8,886 nt of DNA from assembly GCA_017394605.1 (NCBI GenBank), contig JAFPXU010000001.1, forward strand, positions 1 through 8,886, written 5' to 3'. Source of the DNA: Clostridia bacterium. Lineage in GTDB: Bacteria > Bacillota_A > Clostridia > Christensenellales > CAG-138. A program made the position numbers and the translations under genes. Of this stretch, positions 1-5,608 are shown one piece after another. Within the stretch, counting starts at the first letter, position 1. The number at the start of each line of letters is the position of its first letter. The notes under the pieces were generated by a model, which was given only the letters and a program-made list of their open reading frames with translations, was not told the DNA's origin and did no database searches.

Positions 1-870
1 AGGAATCGGATAGATCTCTGCTTTGATGGCATCCAGCGTATTCACCGCTCTGAGAACCACAGGCCATTCAAACGTGCGTTTTCCATCACGGATACCGGTC
101 GAGCGGATATCCGGAACGATGGTAAAGTACTGCCAAACCTTGGAAGACAGTCCCGCTTTCTCGAACTCTTCACGGAGAATCGCGTCAGATTCCCTGACCG
201 CTTCCAGTCTGTCGCGCGTAATAGCACCGACGCAGCGGACGCCGAGTCCCGGGCCGGGGAACGGCTGACGGTAAACCATTTTCTCCGGAAGGCCCAATGC
301 TACGCCAACAACGCGCACCTCGTCCTTATACAGCAGTTTTACGGGCTCGACCAGTTCGAAATGGAGATCATCCGGAAGCCCGCCAACATTGTGATGGGAC
401 TTGATCCCGTGAGACTCCAGAATGTCCGGATAAATCGTGCCCTGCGCAAGGTACTTGATCCCATCAAGTTTTCTCGCTTCCTCAGCAAATACATCAATAA
501 AAATCGAGCCGATGATTTTACGCTTCTGTTCGGGATCTTCCACGCCTGCGAGACTGTCGAGGAAGCGGTCTACCGCGTCCACATAGATGAGATTCGCGTG
601 CATCTCCTCGCCGAACACCTTGATGACCTGCTCCGGCTCACCCTTCCTGAGAAGACCGTGATTGACGTGAACACAGGTCAGCTGATCGCCGATCGCCCGG
701 ATCAGAAGGGCAGCCGTCACGGAAGAATCCACTCCGCCCGAAAGTGCCAGCAGTACCTTGTCTTTCCCGACTGTTTCGCGGATCTCACGGATCTCCTGCT
801 CGATATACGCTTCAGCCTGTTCCCTCGTCTGAATTCTTGCCATATCCTCGGGACGAACATTCCCCTTCAT
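1..870 (-). CDS. guaA: GMP synthase, ATP-pyrophosphatase subunit (no glutaminase domain), 3' end cut by window edge
   Basis: Converts XMP to GMP by adenylating XMP and substituting ammonia, in the cytoplasm; last step of guanine nucleotide synthesis. The 290 visible residues hold the PP-loop SGGVDSS (44-50), VNHGLLRKGE (69-78), the substrate region LAQGTIYPDILES (141-153) and QPFPGPGLGVR (202-212) leading into the C-terminal dimerisation domain. By comparison with the family, roughly 40 C-terminal residues lie beyond the left edge. The start ATG at 870 has an AGGAAGGAG ribosome site about 10 bases upstream and lies 5 bases after the xpt stop, so the usual ~200-residue N-terminal glutaminase domain is absent. 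This is the two-subunit arrangement known from archaea; the glutaminase may be encoded further downstream or elsewhere, or free ammonia may be used. It is co-transcribed with xpt and so probably guanine-riboswitch controlled. Confidence 0.93.
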   Translation of the reverse strand, partial: MKGNVRPEDMARIQTREQAEAYIEQEIREIRETVGKDKVLLALSGGVDSSVTAALLIRAIGDQLTCVHVNHGLLRKGEPEQVIKVFGEEMHANLIYVDAVDRFLDSLAGVEDPEQKRKIIGSIFIDVFAEEARKLDGIKYLAQGTIYPDILESHGIKSHHNVGGLPDDLHFELVEPVKLLYKDEVRVVGVALGLPEKMVYRQPFPGPGLGVRCVGAITRDRLEAVRESDAILREEFEKAGLSSKVWQYFTIVPDIRSTGIRDGKRTFEWPVVLRAVNTLDAIKAEIYPIP

Positions 871-875
871 GCTTT

Positions 876-1460
876 TTACTCTCCTTCCTGATTGCGGAAT
901 ACGATTCCATTCTCGTCCGCCTTGTCGATAATCGCCAGGGCGTGGTAGTTGACGCCCATATCGCGGAGTCTCTGTCCGCCGGCCTGGAATCCTTTTTCAA
1001 CCGCGATTCCGACGCCGACCAGTTCGGCTCCCGCCTGCTCCACGATATCGCAGAGACCGCGAGCCGCTTCGCCGTTGGCCATGAAATCATCGATGATCAG
1101 GACTCTGTCCCCGCTCTTGAGCCAGTCCTTTGCCACGATCTGCGTGACTTTCTTTTTATAGGTATAGGAATAGATCTCACTGGCGTAAAGACCGCCCTCG
1201 ATATTGTCGCTTTTTGCCTTTTTGGCATACAGCATCTGTTTCCCCCATTTCAGCGCGCAAATCGCGGCAAGCGCGATTCCGCTTGCCTCGGCCGTCAGAA
1301 CGATATCCACATTGTCGATGTCGTAATACTTGGCAAATGCATCCGCCATCCTGCCCATCAGGGCGCAGTCCACGCGGTGATTCAGAAACCCGTCGATTTT
1401 AATAATGTTTCCCGGCAGCACTTTTCCGTCTTTGACGATTCTTTCCTCTAACTCCCTCAT
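876..1460 (-). CDS. xpt: Xanthine phosphoribosyltransferase
   Basis: Cytoplasmic purine salvage enzyme that makes XMP from xanthine and PRPP. The 194-residue product has the same length as Bacillus subtilis Xpt and matches it throughout by recall: GFLNHRVD near residues 24-31, an EASGIA segment (58-63), and the PRPP-binding VLIIDDFMANGEA (120-132). The ATG at 1460 was chosen because GGAGG sits at 1466-1470 and family length fits; open frame upstream of it is riboswitch and terminator sequence. The stop is 5 bases before guaA. XMP is the direct substrate of that GMP synthase, so the pair turns salvaged xanthine into GMP. Expression is likely repressed by guanine through the upstream riboswitch. 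Confidence 0.95.
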   Translation of the reverse strand: MRELEERIVKDGKVLPGNIIKIDGFLNHRVDCALMGRMADAFAKYYDIDNVDIVLTAEASGIALAAICALKWGKQMLYAKKAKSDNIEGGLYASEIYSYTYKKKVTQIVAKDWLKSGDRVLIIDDFMANGEAARGLCDIVEQAGAELVGVGIAVEKGFQAGGQRLRDMGVNYHALAIIDKADENGIVFRNQEGE

Positions 1461-1483
1461 TCTTTCCTCCGTTCGTAATGTAC

Positions 1484-1508
1484 AAAAAAAGGCAACGTAA
1501 CCGCTGCC
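1484..1508 (-). terminator. Riboswitch-controlled intrinsic terminator before xpt
   Basis: Read on the minus strand: GGCAGCG, loop GTTA, CGTTGCC (7 pairs, one G-U), then seven T (1484-1490). It stands between the purine aptamer and the xpt ribosome site, where a transcription-attenuating expression platform is expected. Confidence 0.88.
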
Positions 1509-1552
1509 ATTCCCAATAGAACAAGTACTGCAGAGATTATCTGTAGGCTTGC

Positions 1553-1623
1553 TTACCAATAGTCGCCCGATATGGACAGGCGGTAGAAACATCCGGACCA
1601 TATTACCGAACTTATATTGGCAA
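1553..1623 (-). ncRNA. Purine riboswitch aptamer, guanine type
   Basis: Minus-strand RNA matching the purine aptamer. P1 pairs UUGCCAAUA (1623-1615) with UAUUGGUAA (1561-1553). P2 has loop AAUAUGG. The core GUUUCUACC follows, then P3 (GCCUG with CGGGC) and the junction GACUAU before P1 closes. Segment lengths between AUAA, GUUUCUACC and GACUAU equal those of the B. subtilis xpt aptamer as I recall it (21 and 17 bases). The base corresponding to position 74 is C, the specificity base for guanine (U would mean adenine). Loop L3 (UCCAUAU) departs from the common CCGUAAA, but keeps two C residues that could pair with the GG of L2. Ligand binding should favour the terminator and switch off xpt and guaA. 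Confidence 0.92.
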
Positions 1624-1641
1624 CGTTATTCTGATTTCATC

Positions 1642-1671
1642 ATTATAGTACAAGGTTTTTCCCGATGTAAA
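1642..1671 (-). promoter_or_regulatory. Promoter of the riboswitch-xpt-guaA transcript
   Basis: Minus-strand TTTACA (-35, 1666-1671), 18-base spacer, perfect TATAAT (-10, 1642-1647). The predicted start near 1635 places the aptamer about 12 bases into the transcript. Confidence 0.8.
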
Positions 1672-1729
1672 CCATAAATATGCCAAACGGTAGCATTTTT
1701 CAGACCGCGCCACTCCGTCAGAAAACTCC

Positions 1730-1768
1730 CAAACGGCGTTCCCGGCTTTACTGACGCCGCGCCGTTTG
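1730..1768 (-). repeat. 9-bp inverted repeat downstream of the gntR-type gene, possible weak terminator
   Basis: CAAACGGCG (1730-1738) and CGCCGTTTG (1760-1768) are perfectly complementary with a 21-base loop that can pair further. On the minus strand the second arm is followed by GGAGTTTT, only four T. It lies between the regulator stop (1876) and the xpt promoter, where operon 2 should end. A second small hairpin (CGATTG-ATAG-CAATCG, 1845-1860) has no T-run. No gene is supported in 1672-1875. Confidence 0.45.
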
Positions 1769-1875
1769 ATATTCTGCCGCACAGATGTCTTGCCGCCTTC
1801 CCCGATTGCCTGCTTCCTCTCCGCGGACACCGTATGATCACGGACGATTGATAGCAATCGCTGACCCCGCATCCG

Positions 1876-2511
1876 TCACCGTCCCAGGATGCTCATTCTT
1901 GCCTTTTCGATATGAACGCGCATCAGTTCTTCCGCCTTGTCGCCGTCTCCCGCCGCAATCGCTTCATAGATCCCTCGGTGTTCGCCAAGCGATGTGCTCG
2001 CGCGGTCAGGCGTTTCGTAAGAAACGCGTCTGTATTTCACGATCCTTCTGTGCAGAGAACCCAGTGTATAGATCATCGTCGGGCTTTTTGTAAGAGCGTA
2101 AAGCGCCTGATGGAATCCGGAATCGGCGCCGTTGATCCCGTCGTGGTCATCCTTCTCGGTATAGAACTCCTGCAGGTCCAGCATCCGCTTGAGTTCTTTC
2201 AGCCCCTGCTCGTCCGCGTTTTCGGCCGCCCATTTCGCAGCAAGGCTTTCGATGCGGTAGCGGATCGCGTAAATGTCCTCGATATCCTTTTCCGTAATGC
2301 CGAGCACCCTGGCGCCCTTCGAAGTCATTTCCACGATATGCTCCTGGGCAAGTCTCCCCAGAGCCTCCCTGACCGGCGTACGGCTCACGCCGAGCGTTTC
2401 CGACAGTTTCACTTCCGTAAGGAGCTCGTCATGCGCATAAACTCCGGTCAGGATGTCGTGCTCCAGCTCGTTGAATATCTGATCCGCGATGGATAGCATC
2501 TTATGATTCAT
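1876..2511 (-). CDS. GntR-family transcriptional regulator, FCD (FadR/VanR-like) subgroup
   Basis: A 211-residue cytoplasmic DNA-binding regulator. Residues 8-72 form the GntR winged helix: helix-turn-helix around LTEVKLSETLGVSRTPVREA (31-50), then wing residues EMTSKGARVLGIT. Residues ~78-205 are the helical FCD ligand domain; likely metal ligands are D130 and H134 (DxxxH), H178 and H200. Such domains commonly bind carboxylic acids. It begins 16 bases after the stop of the citrate-synthase-like gene, with GAGAGGGA as a modest ribosome site, so the two are co-transcribed. A perfect inverted repeat over the operon promoter (3935-3954) is its most likely operator, which would give autoregulation. 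ATG at 2499 is an alternative start. The effector cannot be read from sequence; the product or substrate of the neighbouring enzyme is a reasonable guess. Confidence 0.9.
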   Translation of the reverse strand: MNHKMLSIADQIFNELEHDILTGVYAHDELLTEVKLSETLGVSRTPVREALGRLAQEHIVEMTSKGARVLGITEKDIEDIYAIRYRIESLAAKWAAENADEQGLKELKRMLDLQEFYTEKDDHDGINGADSGFHQALYALTKSPTMIYTLGSLHRRIVKYRRVSYETPDRASTSLGEHRGIYEAIAAGDGDKAEELMRVHIEKARMSILGR

Positions 2512-2527
2512 GTCCCGTTCCCTCTCT

Positions 2528-3904
2528 TTACAGCCTGCAGAGTCTGCCGTTCGTCAGTTCCTCGATCTTGGTCTCCAGTTCCTGATTGGAAACAGCGGTG
2601 GTCCTTCCGTCAAGGTACAGGCCGTCGATCCATTCCTTCAGGCGGATCACAAGTTCATCATGCTTGCCGACCCCCTCGTTCGCACCAAGCTGATAGTTCT
2701 CATTGATCCAGTACGCGATCCCGGCAAGTCCGGACGTGTTTGTGATCATGACGGACACAGGCCGGTTCAGAATCTTCTTCGTATCAAAGATGTTGTAGAT
2801 CTCCTCGTCTTTCATAAGCCCGTCCGCGTGGATGCCCGCTCTCGTCATGTTGAAATATTTGCCGACGAACGGCGTCATGGGCGGGATCTTATACCCGATG
2901 TTGTTCTCAAAGTATTTCGCGATCTCGGTGATGGCGGTCGGATCCATCCCGTCGAGCGAACCCCGAAGCGAGGCGTACTCCATCACCATCGCCTCCAGCG
3001 GAATATTCCCGGTCCTTTCCCCGATTCCGAGCAGGGAACAGTTGACGGCGCACGCACCGTACAGCCATGCAGTCGAAGCATTCGTCACCGCCTTGTAGAA
3101 ATCATTGTGTCCGTGCCATTCCAGATACTCGCTCTCCACGCCGGAATAATGCATGAGACCGTAGATGATGCCCGGTACGCTTCTCGGAAGCGCCACGCCG
3201 GTATACGGGACGCCGTATCCCATCGTATCGCATGCCCGGATCCTGACCGGGATGCCGGCATCGCGGCTCATCTTCATGAGCTCGTTCACGAACGGCACCA
3301 CAAACCCGTAGAAGTCGGCTCTCGTGATGTCCTCCAGATGACATCTCGGCATGATATCCGCTTCAAAAGCGTCTGCCACCGTCGCAAGATACTTGTCCAT
3401 GGCCTGTTTTCTCGTCAGGCCCATTTTTTTGAAGATGTGGTAATCGGAGCAGCTGACCAGAATACCCGTCTCGCGGATTCCGAGGTCCTTGACAAGTTTG
3501 AAATCCTGCTTGCTCGCCCGGATCCATGTCGTGATCTCCGGAAACTGCAGTCCGAGTTCCTGGCACCTCTGAAGCGCTTCCCTGTCCTTCTGGCTGTAGA
3601 TAAAGAACTCCGTCTGCCGGATGATCCCATACGGACCGCCGAGCCGGCTCAGCAGTTTGAACAGATCCACGATCTGATCCGGGGTATACGGATTGACGGA
3701 TTGTTGCCCGTCCCGGAACGAAGTGTCCGAGATCCAGATCTCCTCCGGCATGTTCATGGGAACGCGCCGGTGGTTGAACGGGATTTTCGGGATCTGTTCG
3801 TAGTTATAGATATCCCGGTACAGATTCGGGTCTTTCACGTCCTGCAGGGAATACCGGTAATCGTTTTCTTCTAGCAGGTTCGTCTTGTTGGAAATCTCAA
3901 GCAT
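2528..3904 (-). CDS. HMGL/isopropylmalate-synthase superfamily enzyme, probably Re-type citrate synthase
   Basis: A 458-residue acyltransferase of the DRE-TIM metallolyase superfamily, expected to condense acetyl-CoA with a 2-oxo acid on a divalent metal. Visible signatures: DTSFRDGQQS (60-69, DRE-TIM entry), RCHLEDITRADFYGF (187-201), CDTMGYG (225-231), WHGHND (263-268, metal-binding His-x-His), GIGERTGN (293-300) and AGIHADG (356-362). The long N-terminal lead-in with IPFNHRRVPMNMPEEIWISD before the barrel resembles, from memory, the Re-citrate synthases of Clostridium kluyveri and other anaerobes rather than LeuA, CimA or NifV. If so it makes citrate from oxaloacetate and acetyl-CoA with opposite stereospecificity to GltA. 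A homocitrate or citramalate synthase activity remains possible. The start at 3904 has GGAGG about 8 bases upstream. It is the first gene of an operon with the GntR regulator. Confidence 0.82.
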   Translation of the reverse strand: MLEISNKTNLLEENDYRYSLQDVKDPNLYRDIYNYEQIPKIPFNHRRVPMNMPEEIWISDTSFRDGQQSVNPYTPDQIVDLFKLLSRLGGPYGIIRQTEFFIYSQKDREALQRCQELGLQFPEITTWIRASKQDFKLVKDLGIRETGILVSCSDYHIFKKMGLTRKQAMDKYLATVADAFEADIMPRCHLEDITRADFYGFVVPFVNELMKMSRDAGIPVRIRACDTMGYGVPYTGVALPRSVPGIIYGLMHYSGVESEYLEWHGHNDFYKAVTNASTAWLYGACAVNCSLLGIGERTGNIPLEAMVMEYASLRGSLDGMDPTAITEIAKYFENNIGYKIPPMTPFVGKYFNMTRAGIHADGLMKDEEIYNIFDTKKILNRPVSVMITNTSGLAGIAYWINENYQLGANEGVGKHDELVIRLKEWIDGLYLDGRTTAVSNQELETKIEELTNGRLCRL

Positions 3905-3934
3905 TTACACATCCTCCGCGGGGTCTACGAAAGT

Positions 3935-3954
3935 AATGTATACAATTATACATT
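3935..3954. promoter_or_regulatory. Probable GntR-type operator
   Basis: Perfect inverted repeat AATGTATA-CAAT-TATACATT, overlapping the smaller palindrome TGTATACA (3937-3944). It covers the -10 box of the operon encoding the GntR regulator. FCD-type GntR proteins often bind TTGTATACAA-like sites. Repression by occlusion is inferred. Confidence 0.65.
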
Positions 3955-3972
3955 TAATTGCGCAATGTACAA
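3945..3972 (-). promoter_or_regulatory. Promoter of the citrate-synthase-like/gntR operon
   Basis: Minus-strand TTGTAC (-35, 3967-3972), 16-base spacer, perfect TATAAT (-10, 3945-3950). The spacer contains the perfect palindrome ATTGCGCAAT (3957-3966), a possible second regulatory site. The start codon is about 40 bases downstream. Confidence 0.72.
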
Positions 3973-3983
3973 TAGCTTTTTCG

Positions 3984-4013
3984 CTTTTTTCATGCGCTGA
4001 AGCGCGAAAAAAG
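3984..4013. repeat. Long hairpin overlapping the T-run of the operon 1 terminator
   Basis: CTTTTTTC (3984-3991) pairs with GAAAAAAG (4006-4013), and inside it GCGC (3994-3997) pairs with GCGC (4002-4005) around loop TGAA, with only a two-base bulge. Its right arm is the A/T run needed by the adjacent terminator. Confidence 0.6.
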
Positions 4014-4052
4014 AGACCGCATATCGCCGTATGAGCAGCGTCGCCCGGTCTC
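4007..4052 (-). terminator. Intrinsic terminator of the dihydropyrimidinase operon
   Basis: On the minus strand GAGACCG (4052-4046) pairs with CGGTCTC (4019-4013), followed directly by six T (4012-4007). The 26-base loop contains an inner hairpin CATA/TATG (4020-4033). It lies 39 bases after the stop of the four-cysteine gene. Confidence 0.78.
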
Positions 4053-4091
4053 GTCTGGTTCAGCATGTTGTTTCGCAGAAGTCTCTTCACT

Positions 4092-4313
4092 TCACCGGAC
4101 AAATGGCGCCCGGTATTCCGCGTTGATCTCACGGATTTCCTTCTTCCCGTCGATATACGGCTGGTAAATGGTCTCGATCCGTCCGCCTCCGCGGTTGTCG
4201 CAGCCGGAACAGAATTCGCATTCCGTGCCGCAGGAATCCGTTAAGGCTTTCCGGACGATACGTTCTCTTTCCTCCCGCGTCGTATCCTTGATCAGAATCG
4301 ATTTCCTATCCAT
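4092..4313 (-). CDS. Small four-cysteine protein of unknown function
   Basis: I do not recognise this 73-residue family with certainty. It is charged and soluble, with no signal peptide or membrane segment. The middle carries C28-xxx-C32-xx-C35-xx-C38 (SCGTECEFCSGC), then a glycine run RGGGR, suited to binding zinc or an iron-sulfur cluster. The rest looks structured: IKDTTREERERIVRKAL is a likely helix and YQPYIDGKKEIREINAEYR follows the metal site. The ATG at 4313 has GGAGG only 2 bases upstream, which is tight; the GTG at 4322 is in frame but has no ribosome site. It follows preA by 107 bases without a clear terminator and precedes the operon terminator, so it probably belongs to operon 1. 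A role as an electron-transfer or metal accessory of the PreA-like enzyme is only a guess. Confidence 0.72.
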   Translation of the reverse strand: MDRKSILIKDTTREERERIVRKALTDSCGTECEFCSGCDNRGGGRIETIYQPYIDGKKEIREINAEYRAPFVR

Positions 4314-4406
4314 TTCCTCCACGCTTTCATGACAGTTCTGCCCTGATTTTGTCTTTCCGAAGCAGACCCTATCAGGAGTCTTGAAAAGAGCAAAGCGCCT
4401 CAGATG

Positions 4407-4422
4407 AAGAAATGCATTTCTT
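4407..4422. repeat. 16-bp perfect palindrome over the preA stop codon
   Basis: AAGAAATG (4407-4414) is followed at once by its reverse complement CATTTCTT (4415-4422), overlapping the TAA at 4421-4423. As RNA it could form a 6-bp hairpin with loop TGCA. No T-run suitable for termination follows. Confidence 0.55.
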
Positions 4423-5608
4423 ACCGTTCATGAATGGTCAGGCAGCCTTCCGCCGGGCATGCCAGCGTACAGAAACCGCATCCCCTGCATTTTTCGGAAT
4501 CGATGAAGGGCTGTTTCCCCTCCATGCGGATTGCGCCGTAGCCGTTGTTTTCACAGGCTGTAAAGCACTTCCCGCACCCTATGCAGAGCTCAGGATCGCG
4601 TACCGCGGTCCGCTTCGTCGCTCTGTCCAGTTTTTCATGATCTTCGAACGTGTCCAGGCATTTCCCGATCATGTCCGAAATACGGGAAAAGCCCTTCTCG
4701 CCCATGTACCGGTCTAGCCCGGAAAGAAGCGCGCCGATGATGCCGAACCCGTTCCGCATCACCGCAGTGCAGAGCTGAAGCGTTCCCGCTCCGAGAAGAA
4801 GAAACTCCGCCGCGTCTTCCCAGTTGCAGATCCCTCCGACGCCGGCGATGGGAAGCCCGACCGTCCGGGCGAGTTCCGAAACACAGGCGAGGGCGACCGG
4901 CTTGACGGCCGGTCCGGAAATGCCGCAATAGGTGGATTTCCCTCCCACGCTGAGCTTCGGCAGCATCGTTTTAAGATCGACGCCGCAGTATCCGTGCACG
5001 GAATCGATTGCGCAGATTGCGTCCGCACCTCCATCCTTTGCAGCGGCGGCGATTTCGGTAAGATTGGCAACCATCGGGGTCAGTTTCACGATGATCGGCG
5101 TGTCCTTCCGCCTCGCGTCGCGGATCCAGCCCGTCACTTCTTTCGTCATTCCGGGATCCGTGACCGGAATGACTCCGGAGCCGTCTCCCTGCGGGCAGGA
5201 CATGCTGCATTCGATCATATCCGCCCCGGCGTTCTCCAGTTCGGAAACCAGCAGTTCCCACTCCCCGCGGTTTCTTGCCATGATGCTTCCGATCAGGATC
5301 CGGTCCGGATACCGTTCCTTCAGATACCGGATGTCTGAACAGATCTCGTTGATATGCCGCTCCGAGATCAGGTCGATATTCCCGTACGCGCCGAGTCCCT
5401 TGCCCGCGCACGCGGACATGATGGGATATGCAAGATGGACCGGTTCCCCTTCAACGGAAGTCGTCTTGAAAACGGCCCCCGCCCAGCCCGCCTCAAACGC
5501 GCGCTCGATCCGTTCCCGTCTGTCGGACGGAGGCGAGGCAGCAATGGAAAACGGATTGATGAACCGCTTCCCGCAGAAATCCACTGACAGATCATGCTGC
5601 AGCTTCAT
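4421..5608 (-). CDS. preA: PreA-like dihydropyrimidine dehydrogenase subunit (FMN barrel plus two 4Fe-4S clusters)
   Basis: A 395-residue cytoplasmic flavin/Fe-S oxidoreductase. Residues ~5-315 form a dihydroorotate-dehydrogenase-type FMN barrel: FINPFSIAASPP (16-27), KTTSVEG (48-54), the SCPQ loop (137-140), IVKLTP (173-178), SGPAVKPVAL (231-240) and the phosphate-binding GVGGICNWEDAAEFLLLGA (257-275). The tail carries two ferredoxin motifs, C342-xx-C345-xx-C348-xxx-C352 and C374-xx-C377-xx-C380-xxx-C384. PreA with PreT reduces uracil and thymine using a nicotinamide cofactor. No PreT partner is in the window, and the loop after SCP lacks the catalytic cysteine of known dihydropyrimidine dehydrogenases (a proline, P148, aligns there by eye), so the substrate may differ. 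The start overlaps the upstream hydrolase stop in ATGA and is preceded by GGAGGAG, indicating translational coupling. Confidence 0.85.
   Translation of the reverse strand: MKLQHDLSVDFCGKRFINPFSIAASPPSDRRERIERAFEAGWAGAVFKTTSVEGEPVHLAYPIMSACAGKGLGAYGNIDLISERHINEICSDIRYLKERYPDRILIGSIMARNRGEWELLVSELENAGADMIECSMSCPQGDGSGVIPVTDPGMTKEVTGWIRDARRKDTPIIVKLTPMVANLTEIAAAAKDGGADAICAIDSVHGYCGVDLKTMLPKLSVGGKSTYCGISGPAVKPVALACVSELARTVGLPIAGVGGICNWEDAAEFLLLGAGTLQLCTAVMRNGFGIIGALLSGLDRYMGEKGFSRISDMIGKCLDTFEDHEKLDRATKRTAVRDPELCIGCGKCFTACENNGYGAIRMEGKQPFIDSEKCRGCGFCTLACPAEGCLTIHER

Noticed and set aside
744..1451. Plus-strand open frame of 235 codons opposite guaA and xpt
   Set aside because: Antisense to two well-identified genes; no domain and no ribosome site.
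1461..1601. Upstream extension of the xpt frame to 1601
   Set aside because: It would translate the riboswitch and terminator; the ATG at 1460 has a good ribosome site and gives the family length.
1612..1872. 86-codon minus-strand frame between the regulator and xpt
   Set aside because: It covers the xpt promoter and part of the aptamer, has no clear ribosome site and resembles nothing I know.
2510..3874. A 454-codon open frame on the plus strand
   Set aside because: It is exactly antisense to the citrate-synthase-like gene, has no recognisable domain, and is rich in Arg, His, Asp and Val as expected from the mirror frame of a gene with G/C-rich third positions.
3905..4132. 75-codon minus-strand frame between operons 1 and 2
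   Set aside because: It spans the terminator, promoter and operator; those signals explain the region better.
4323..4420. Possible separate promoter for the four-cysteine gene (TTGCTC with TAGGGT)
   Set aside because: The -10 match is poor; read-through from preA is the simpler explanation.
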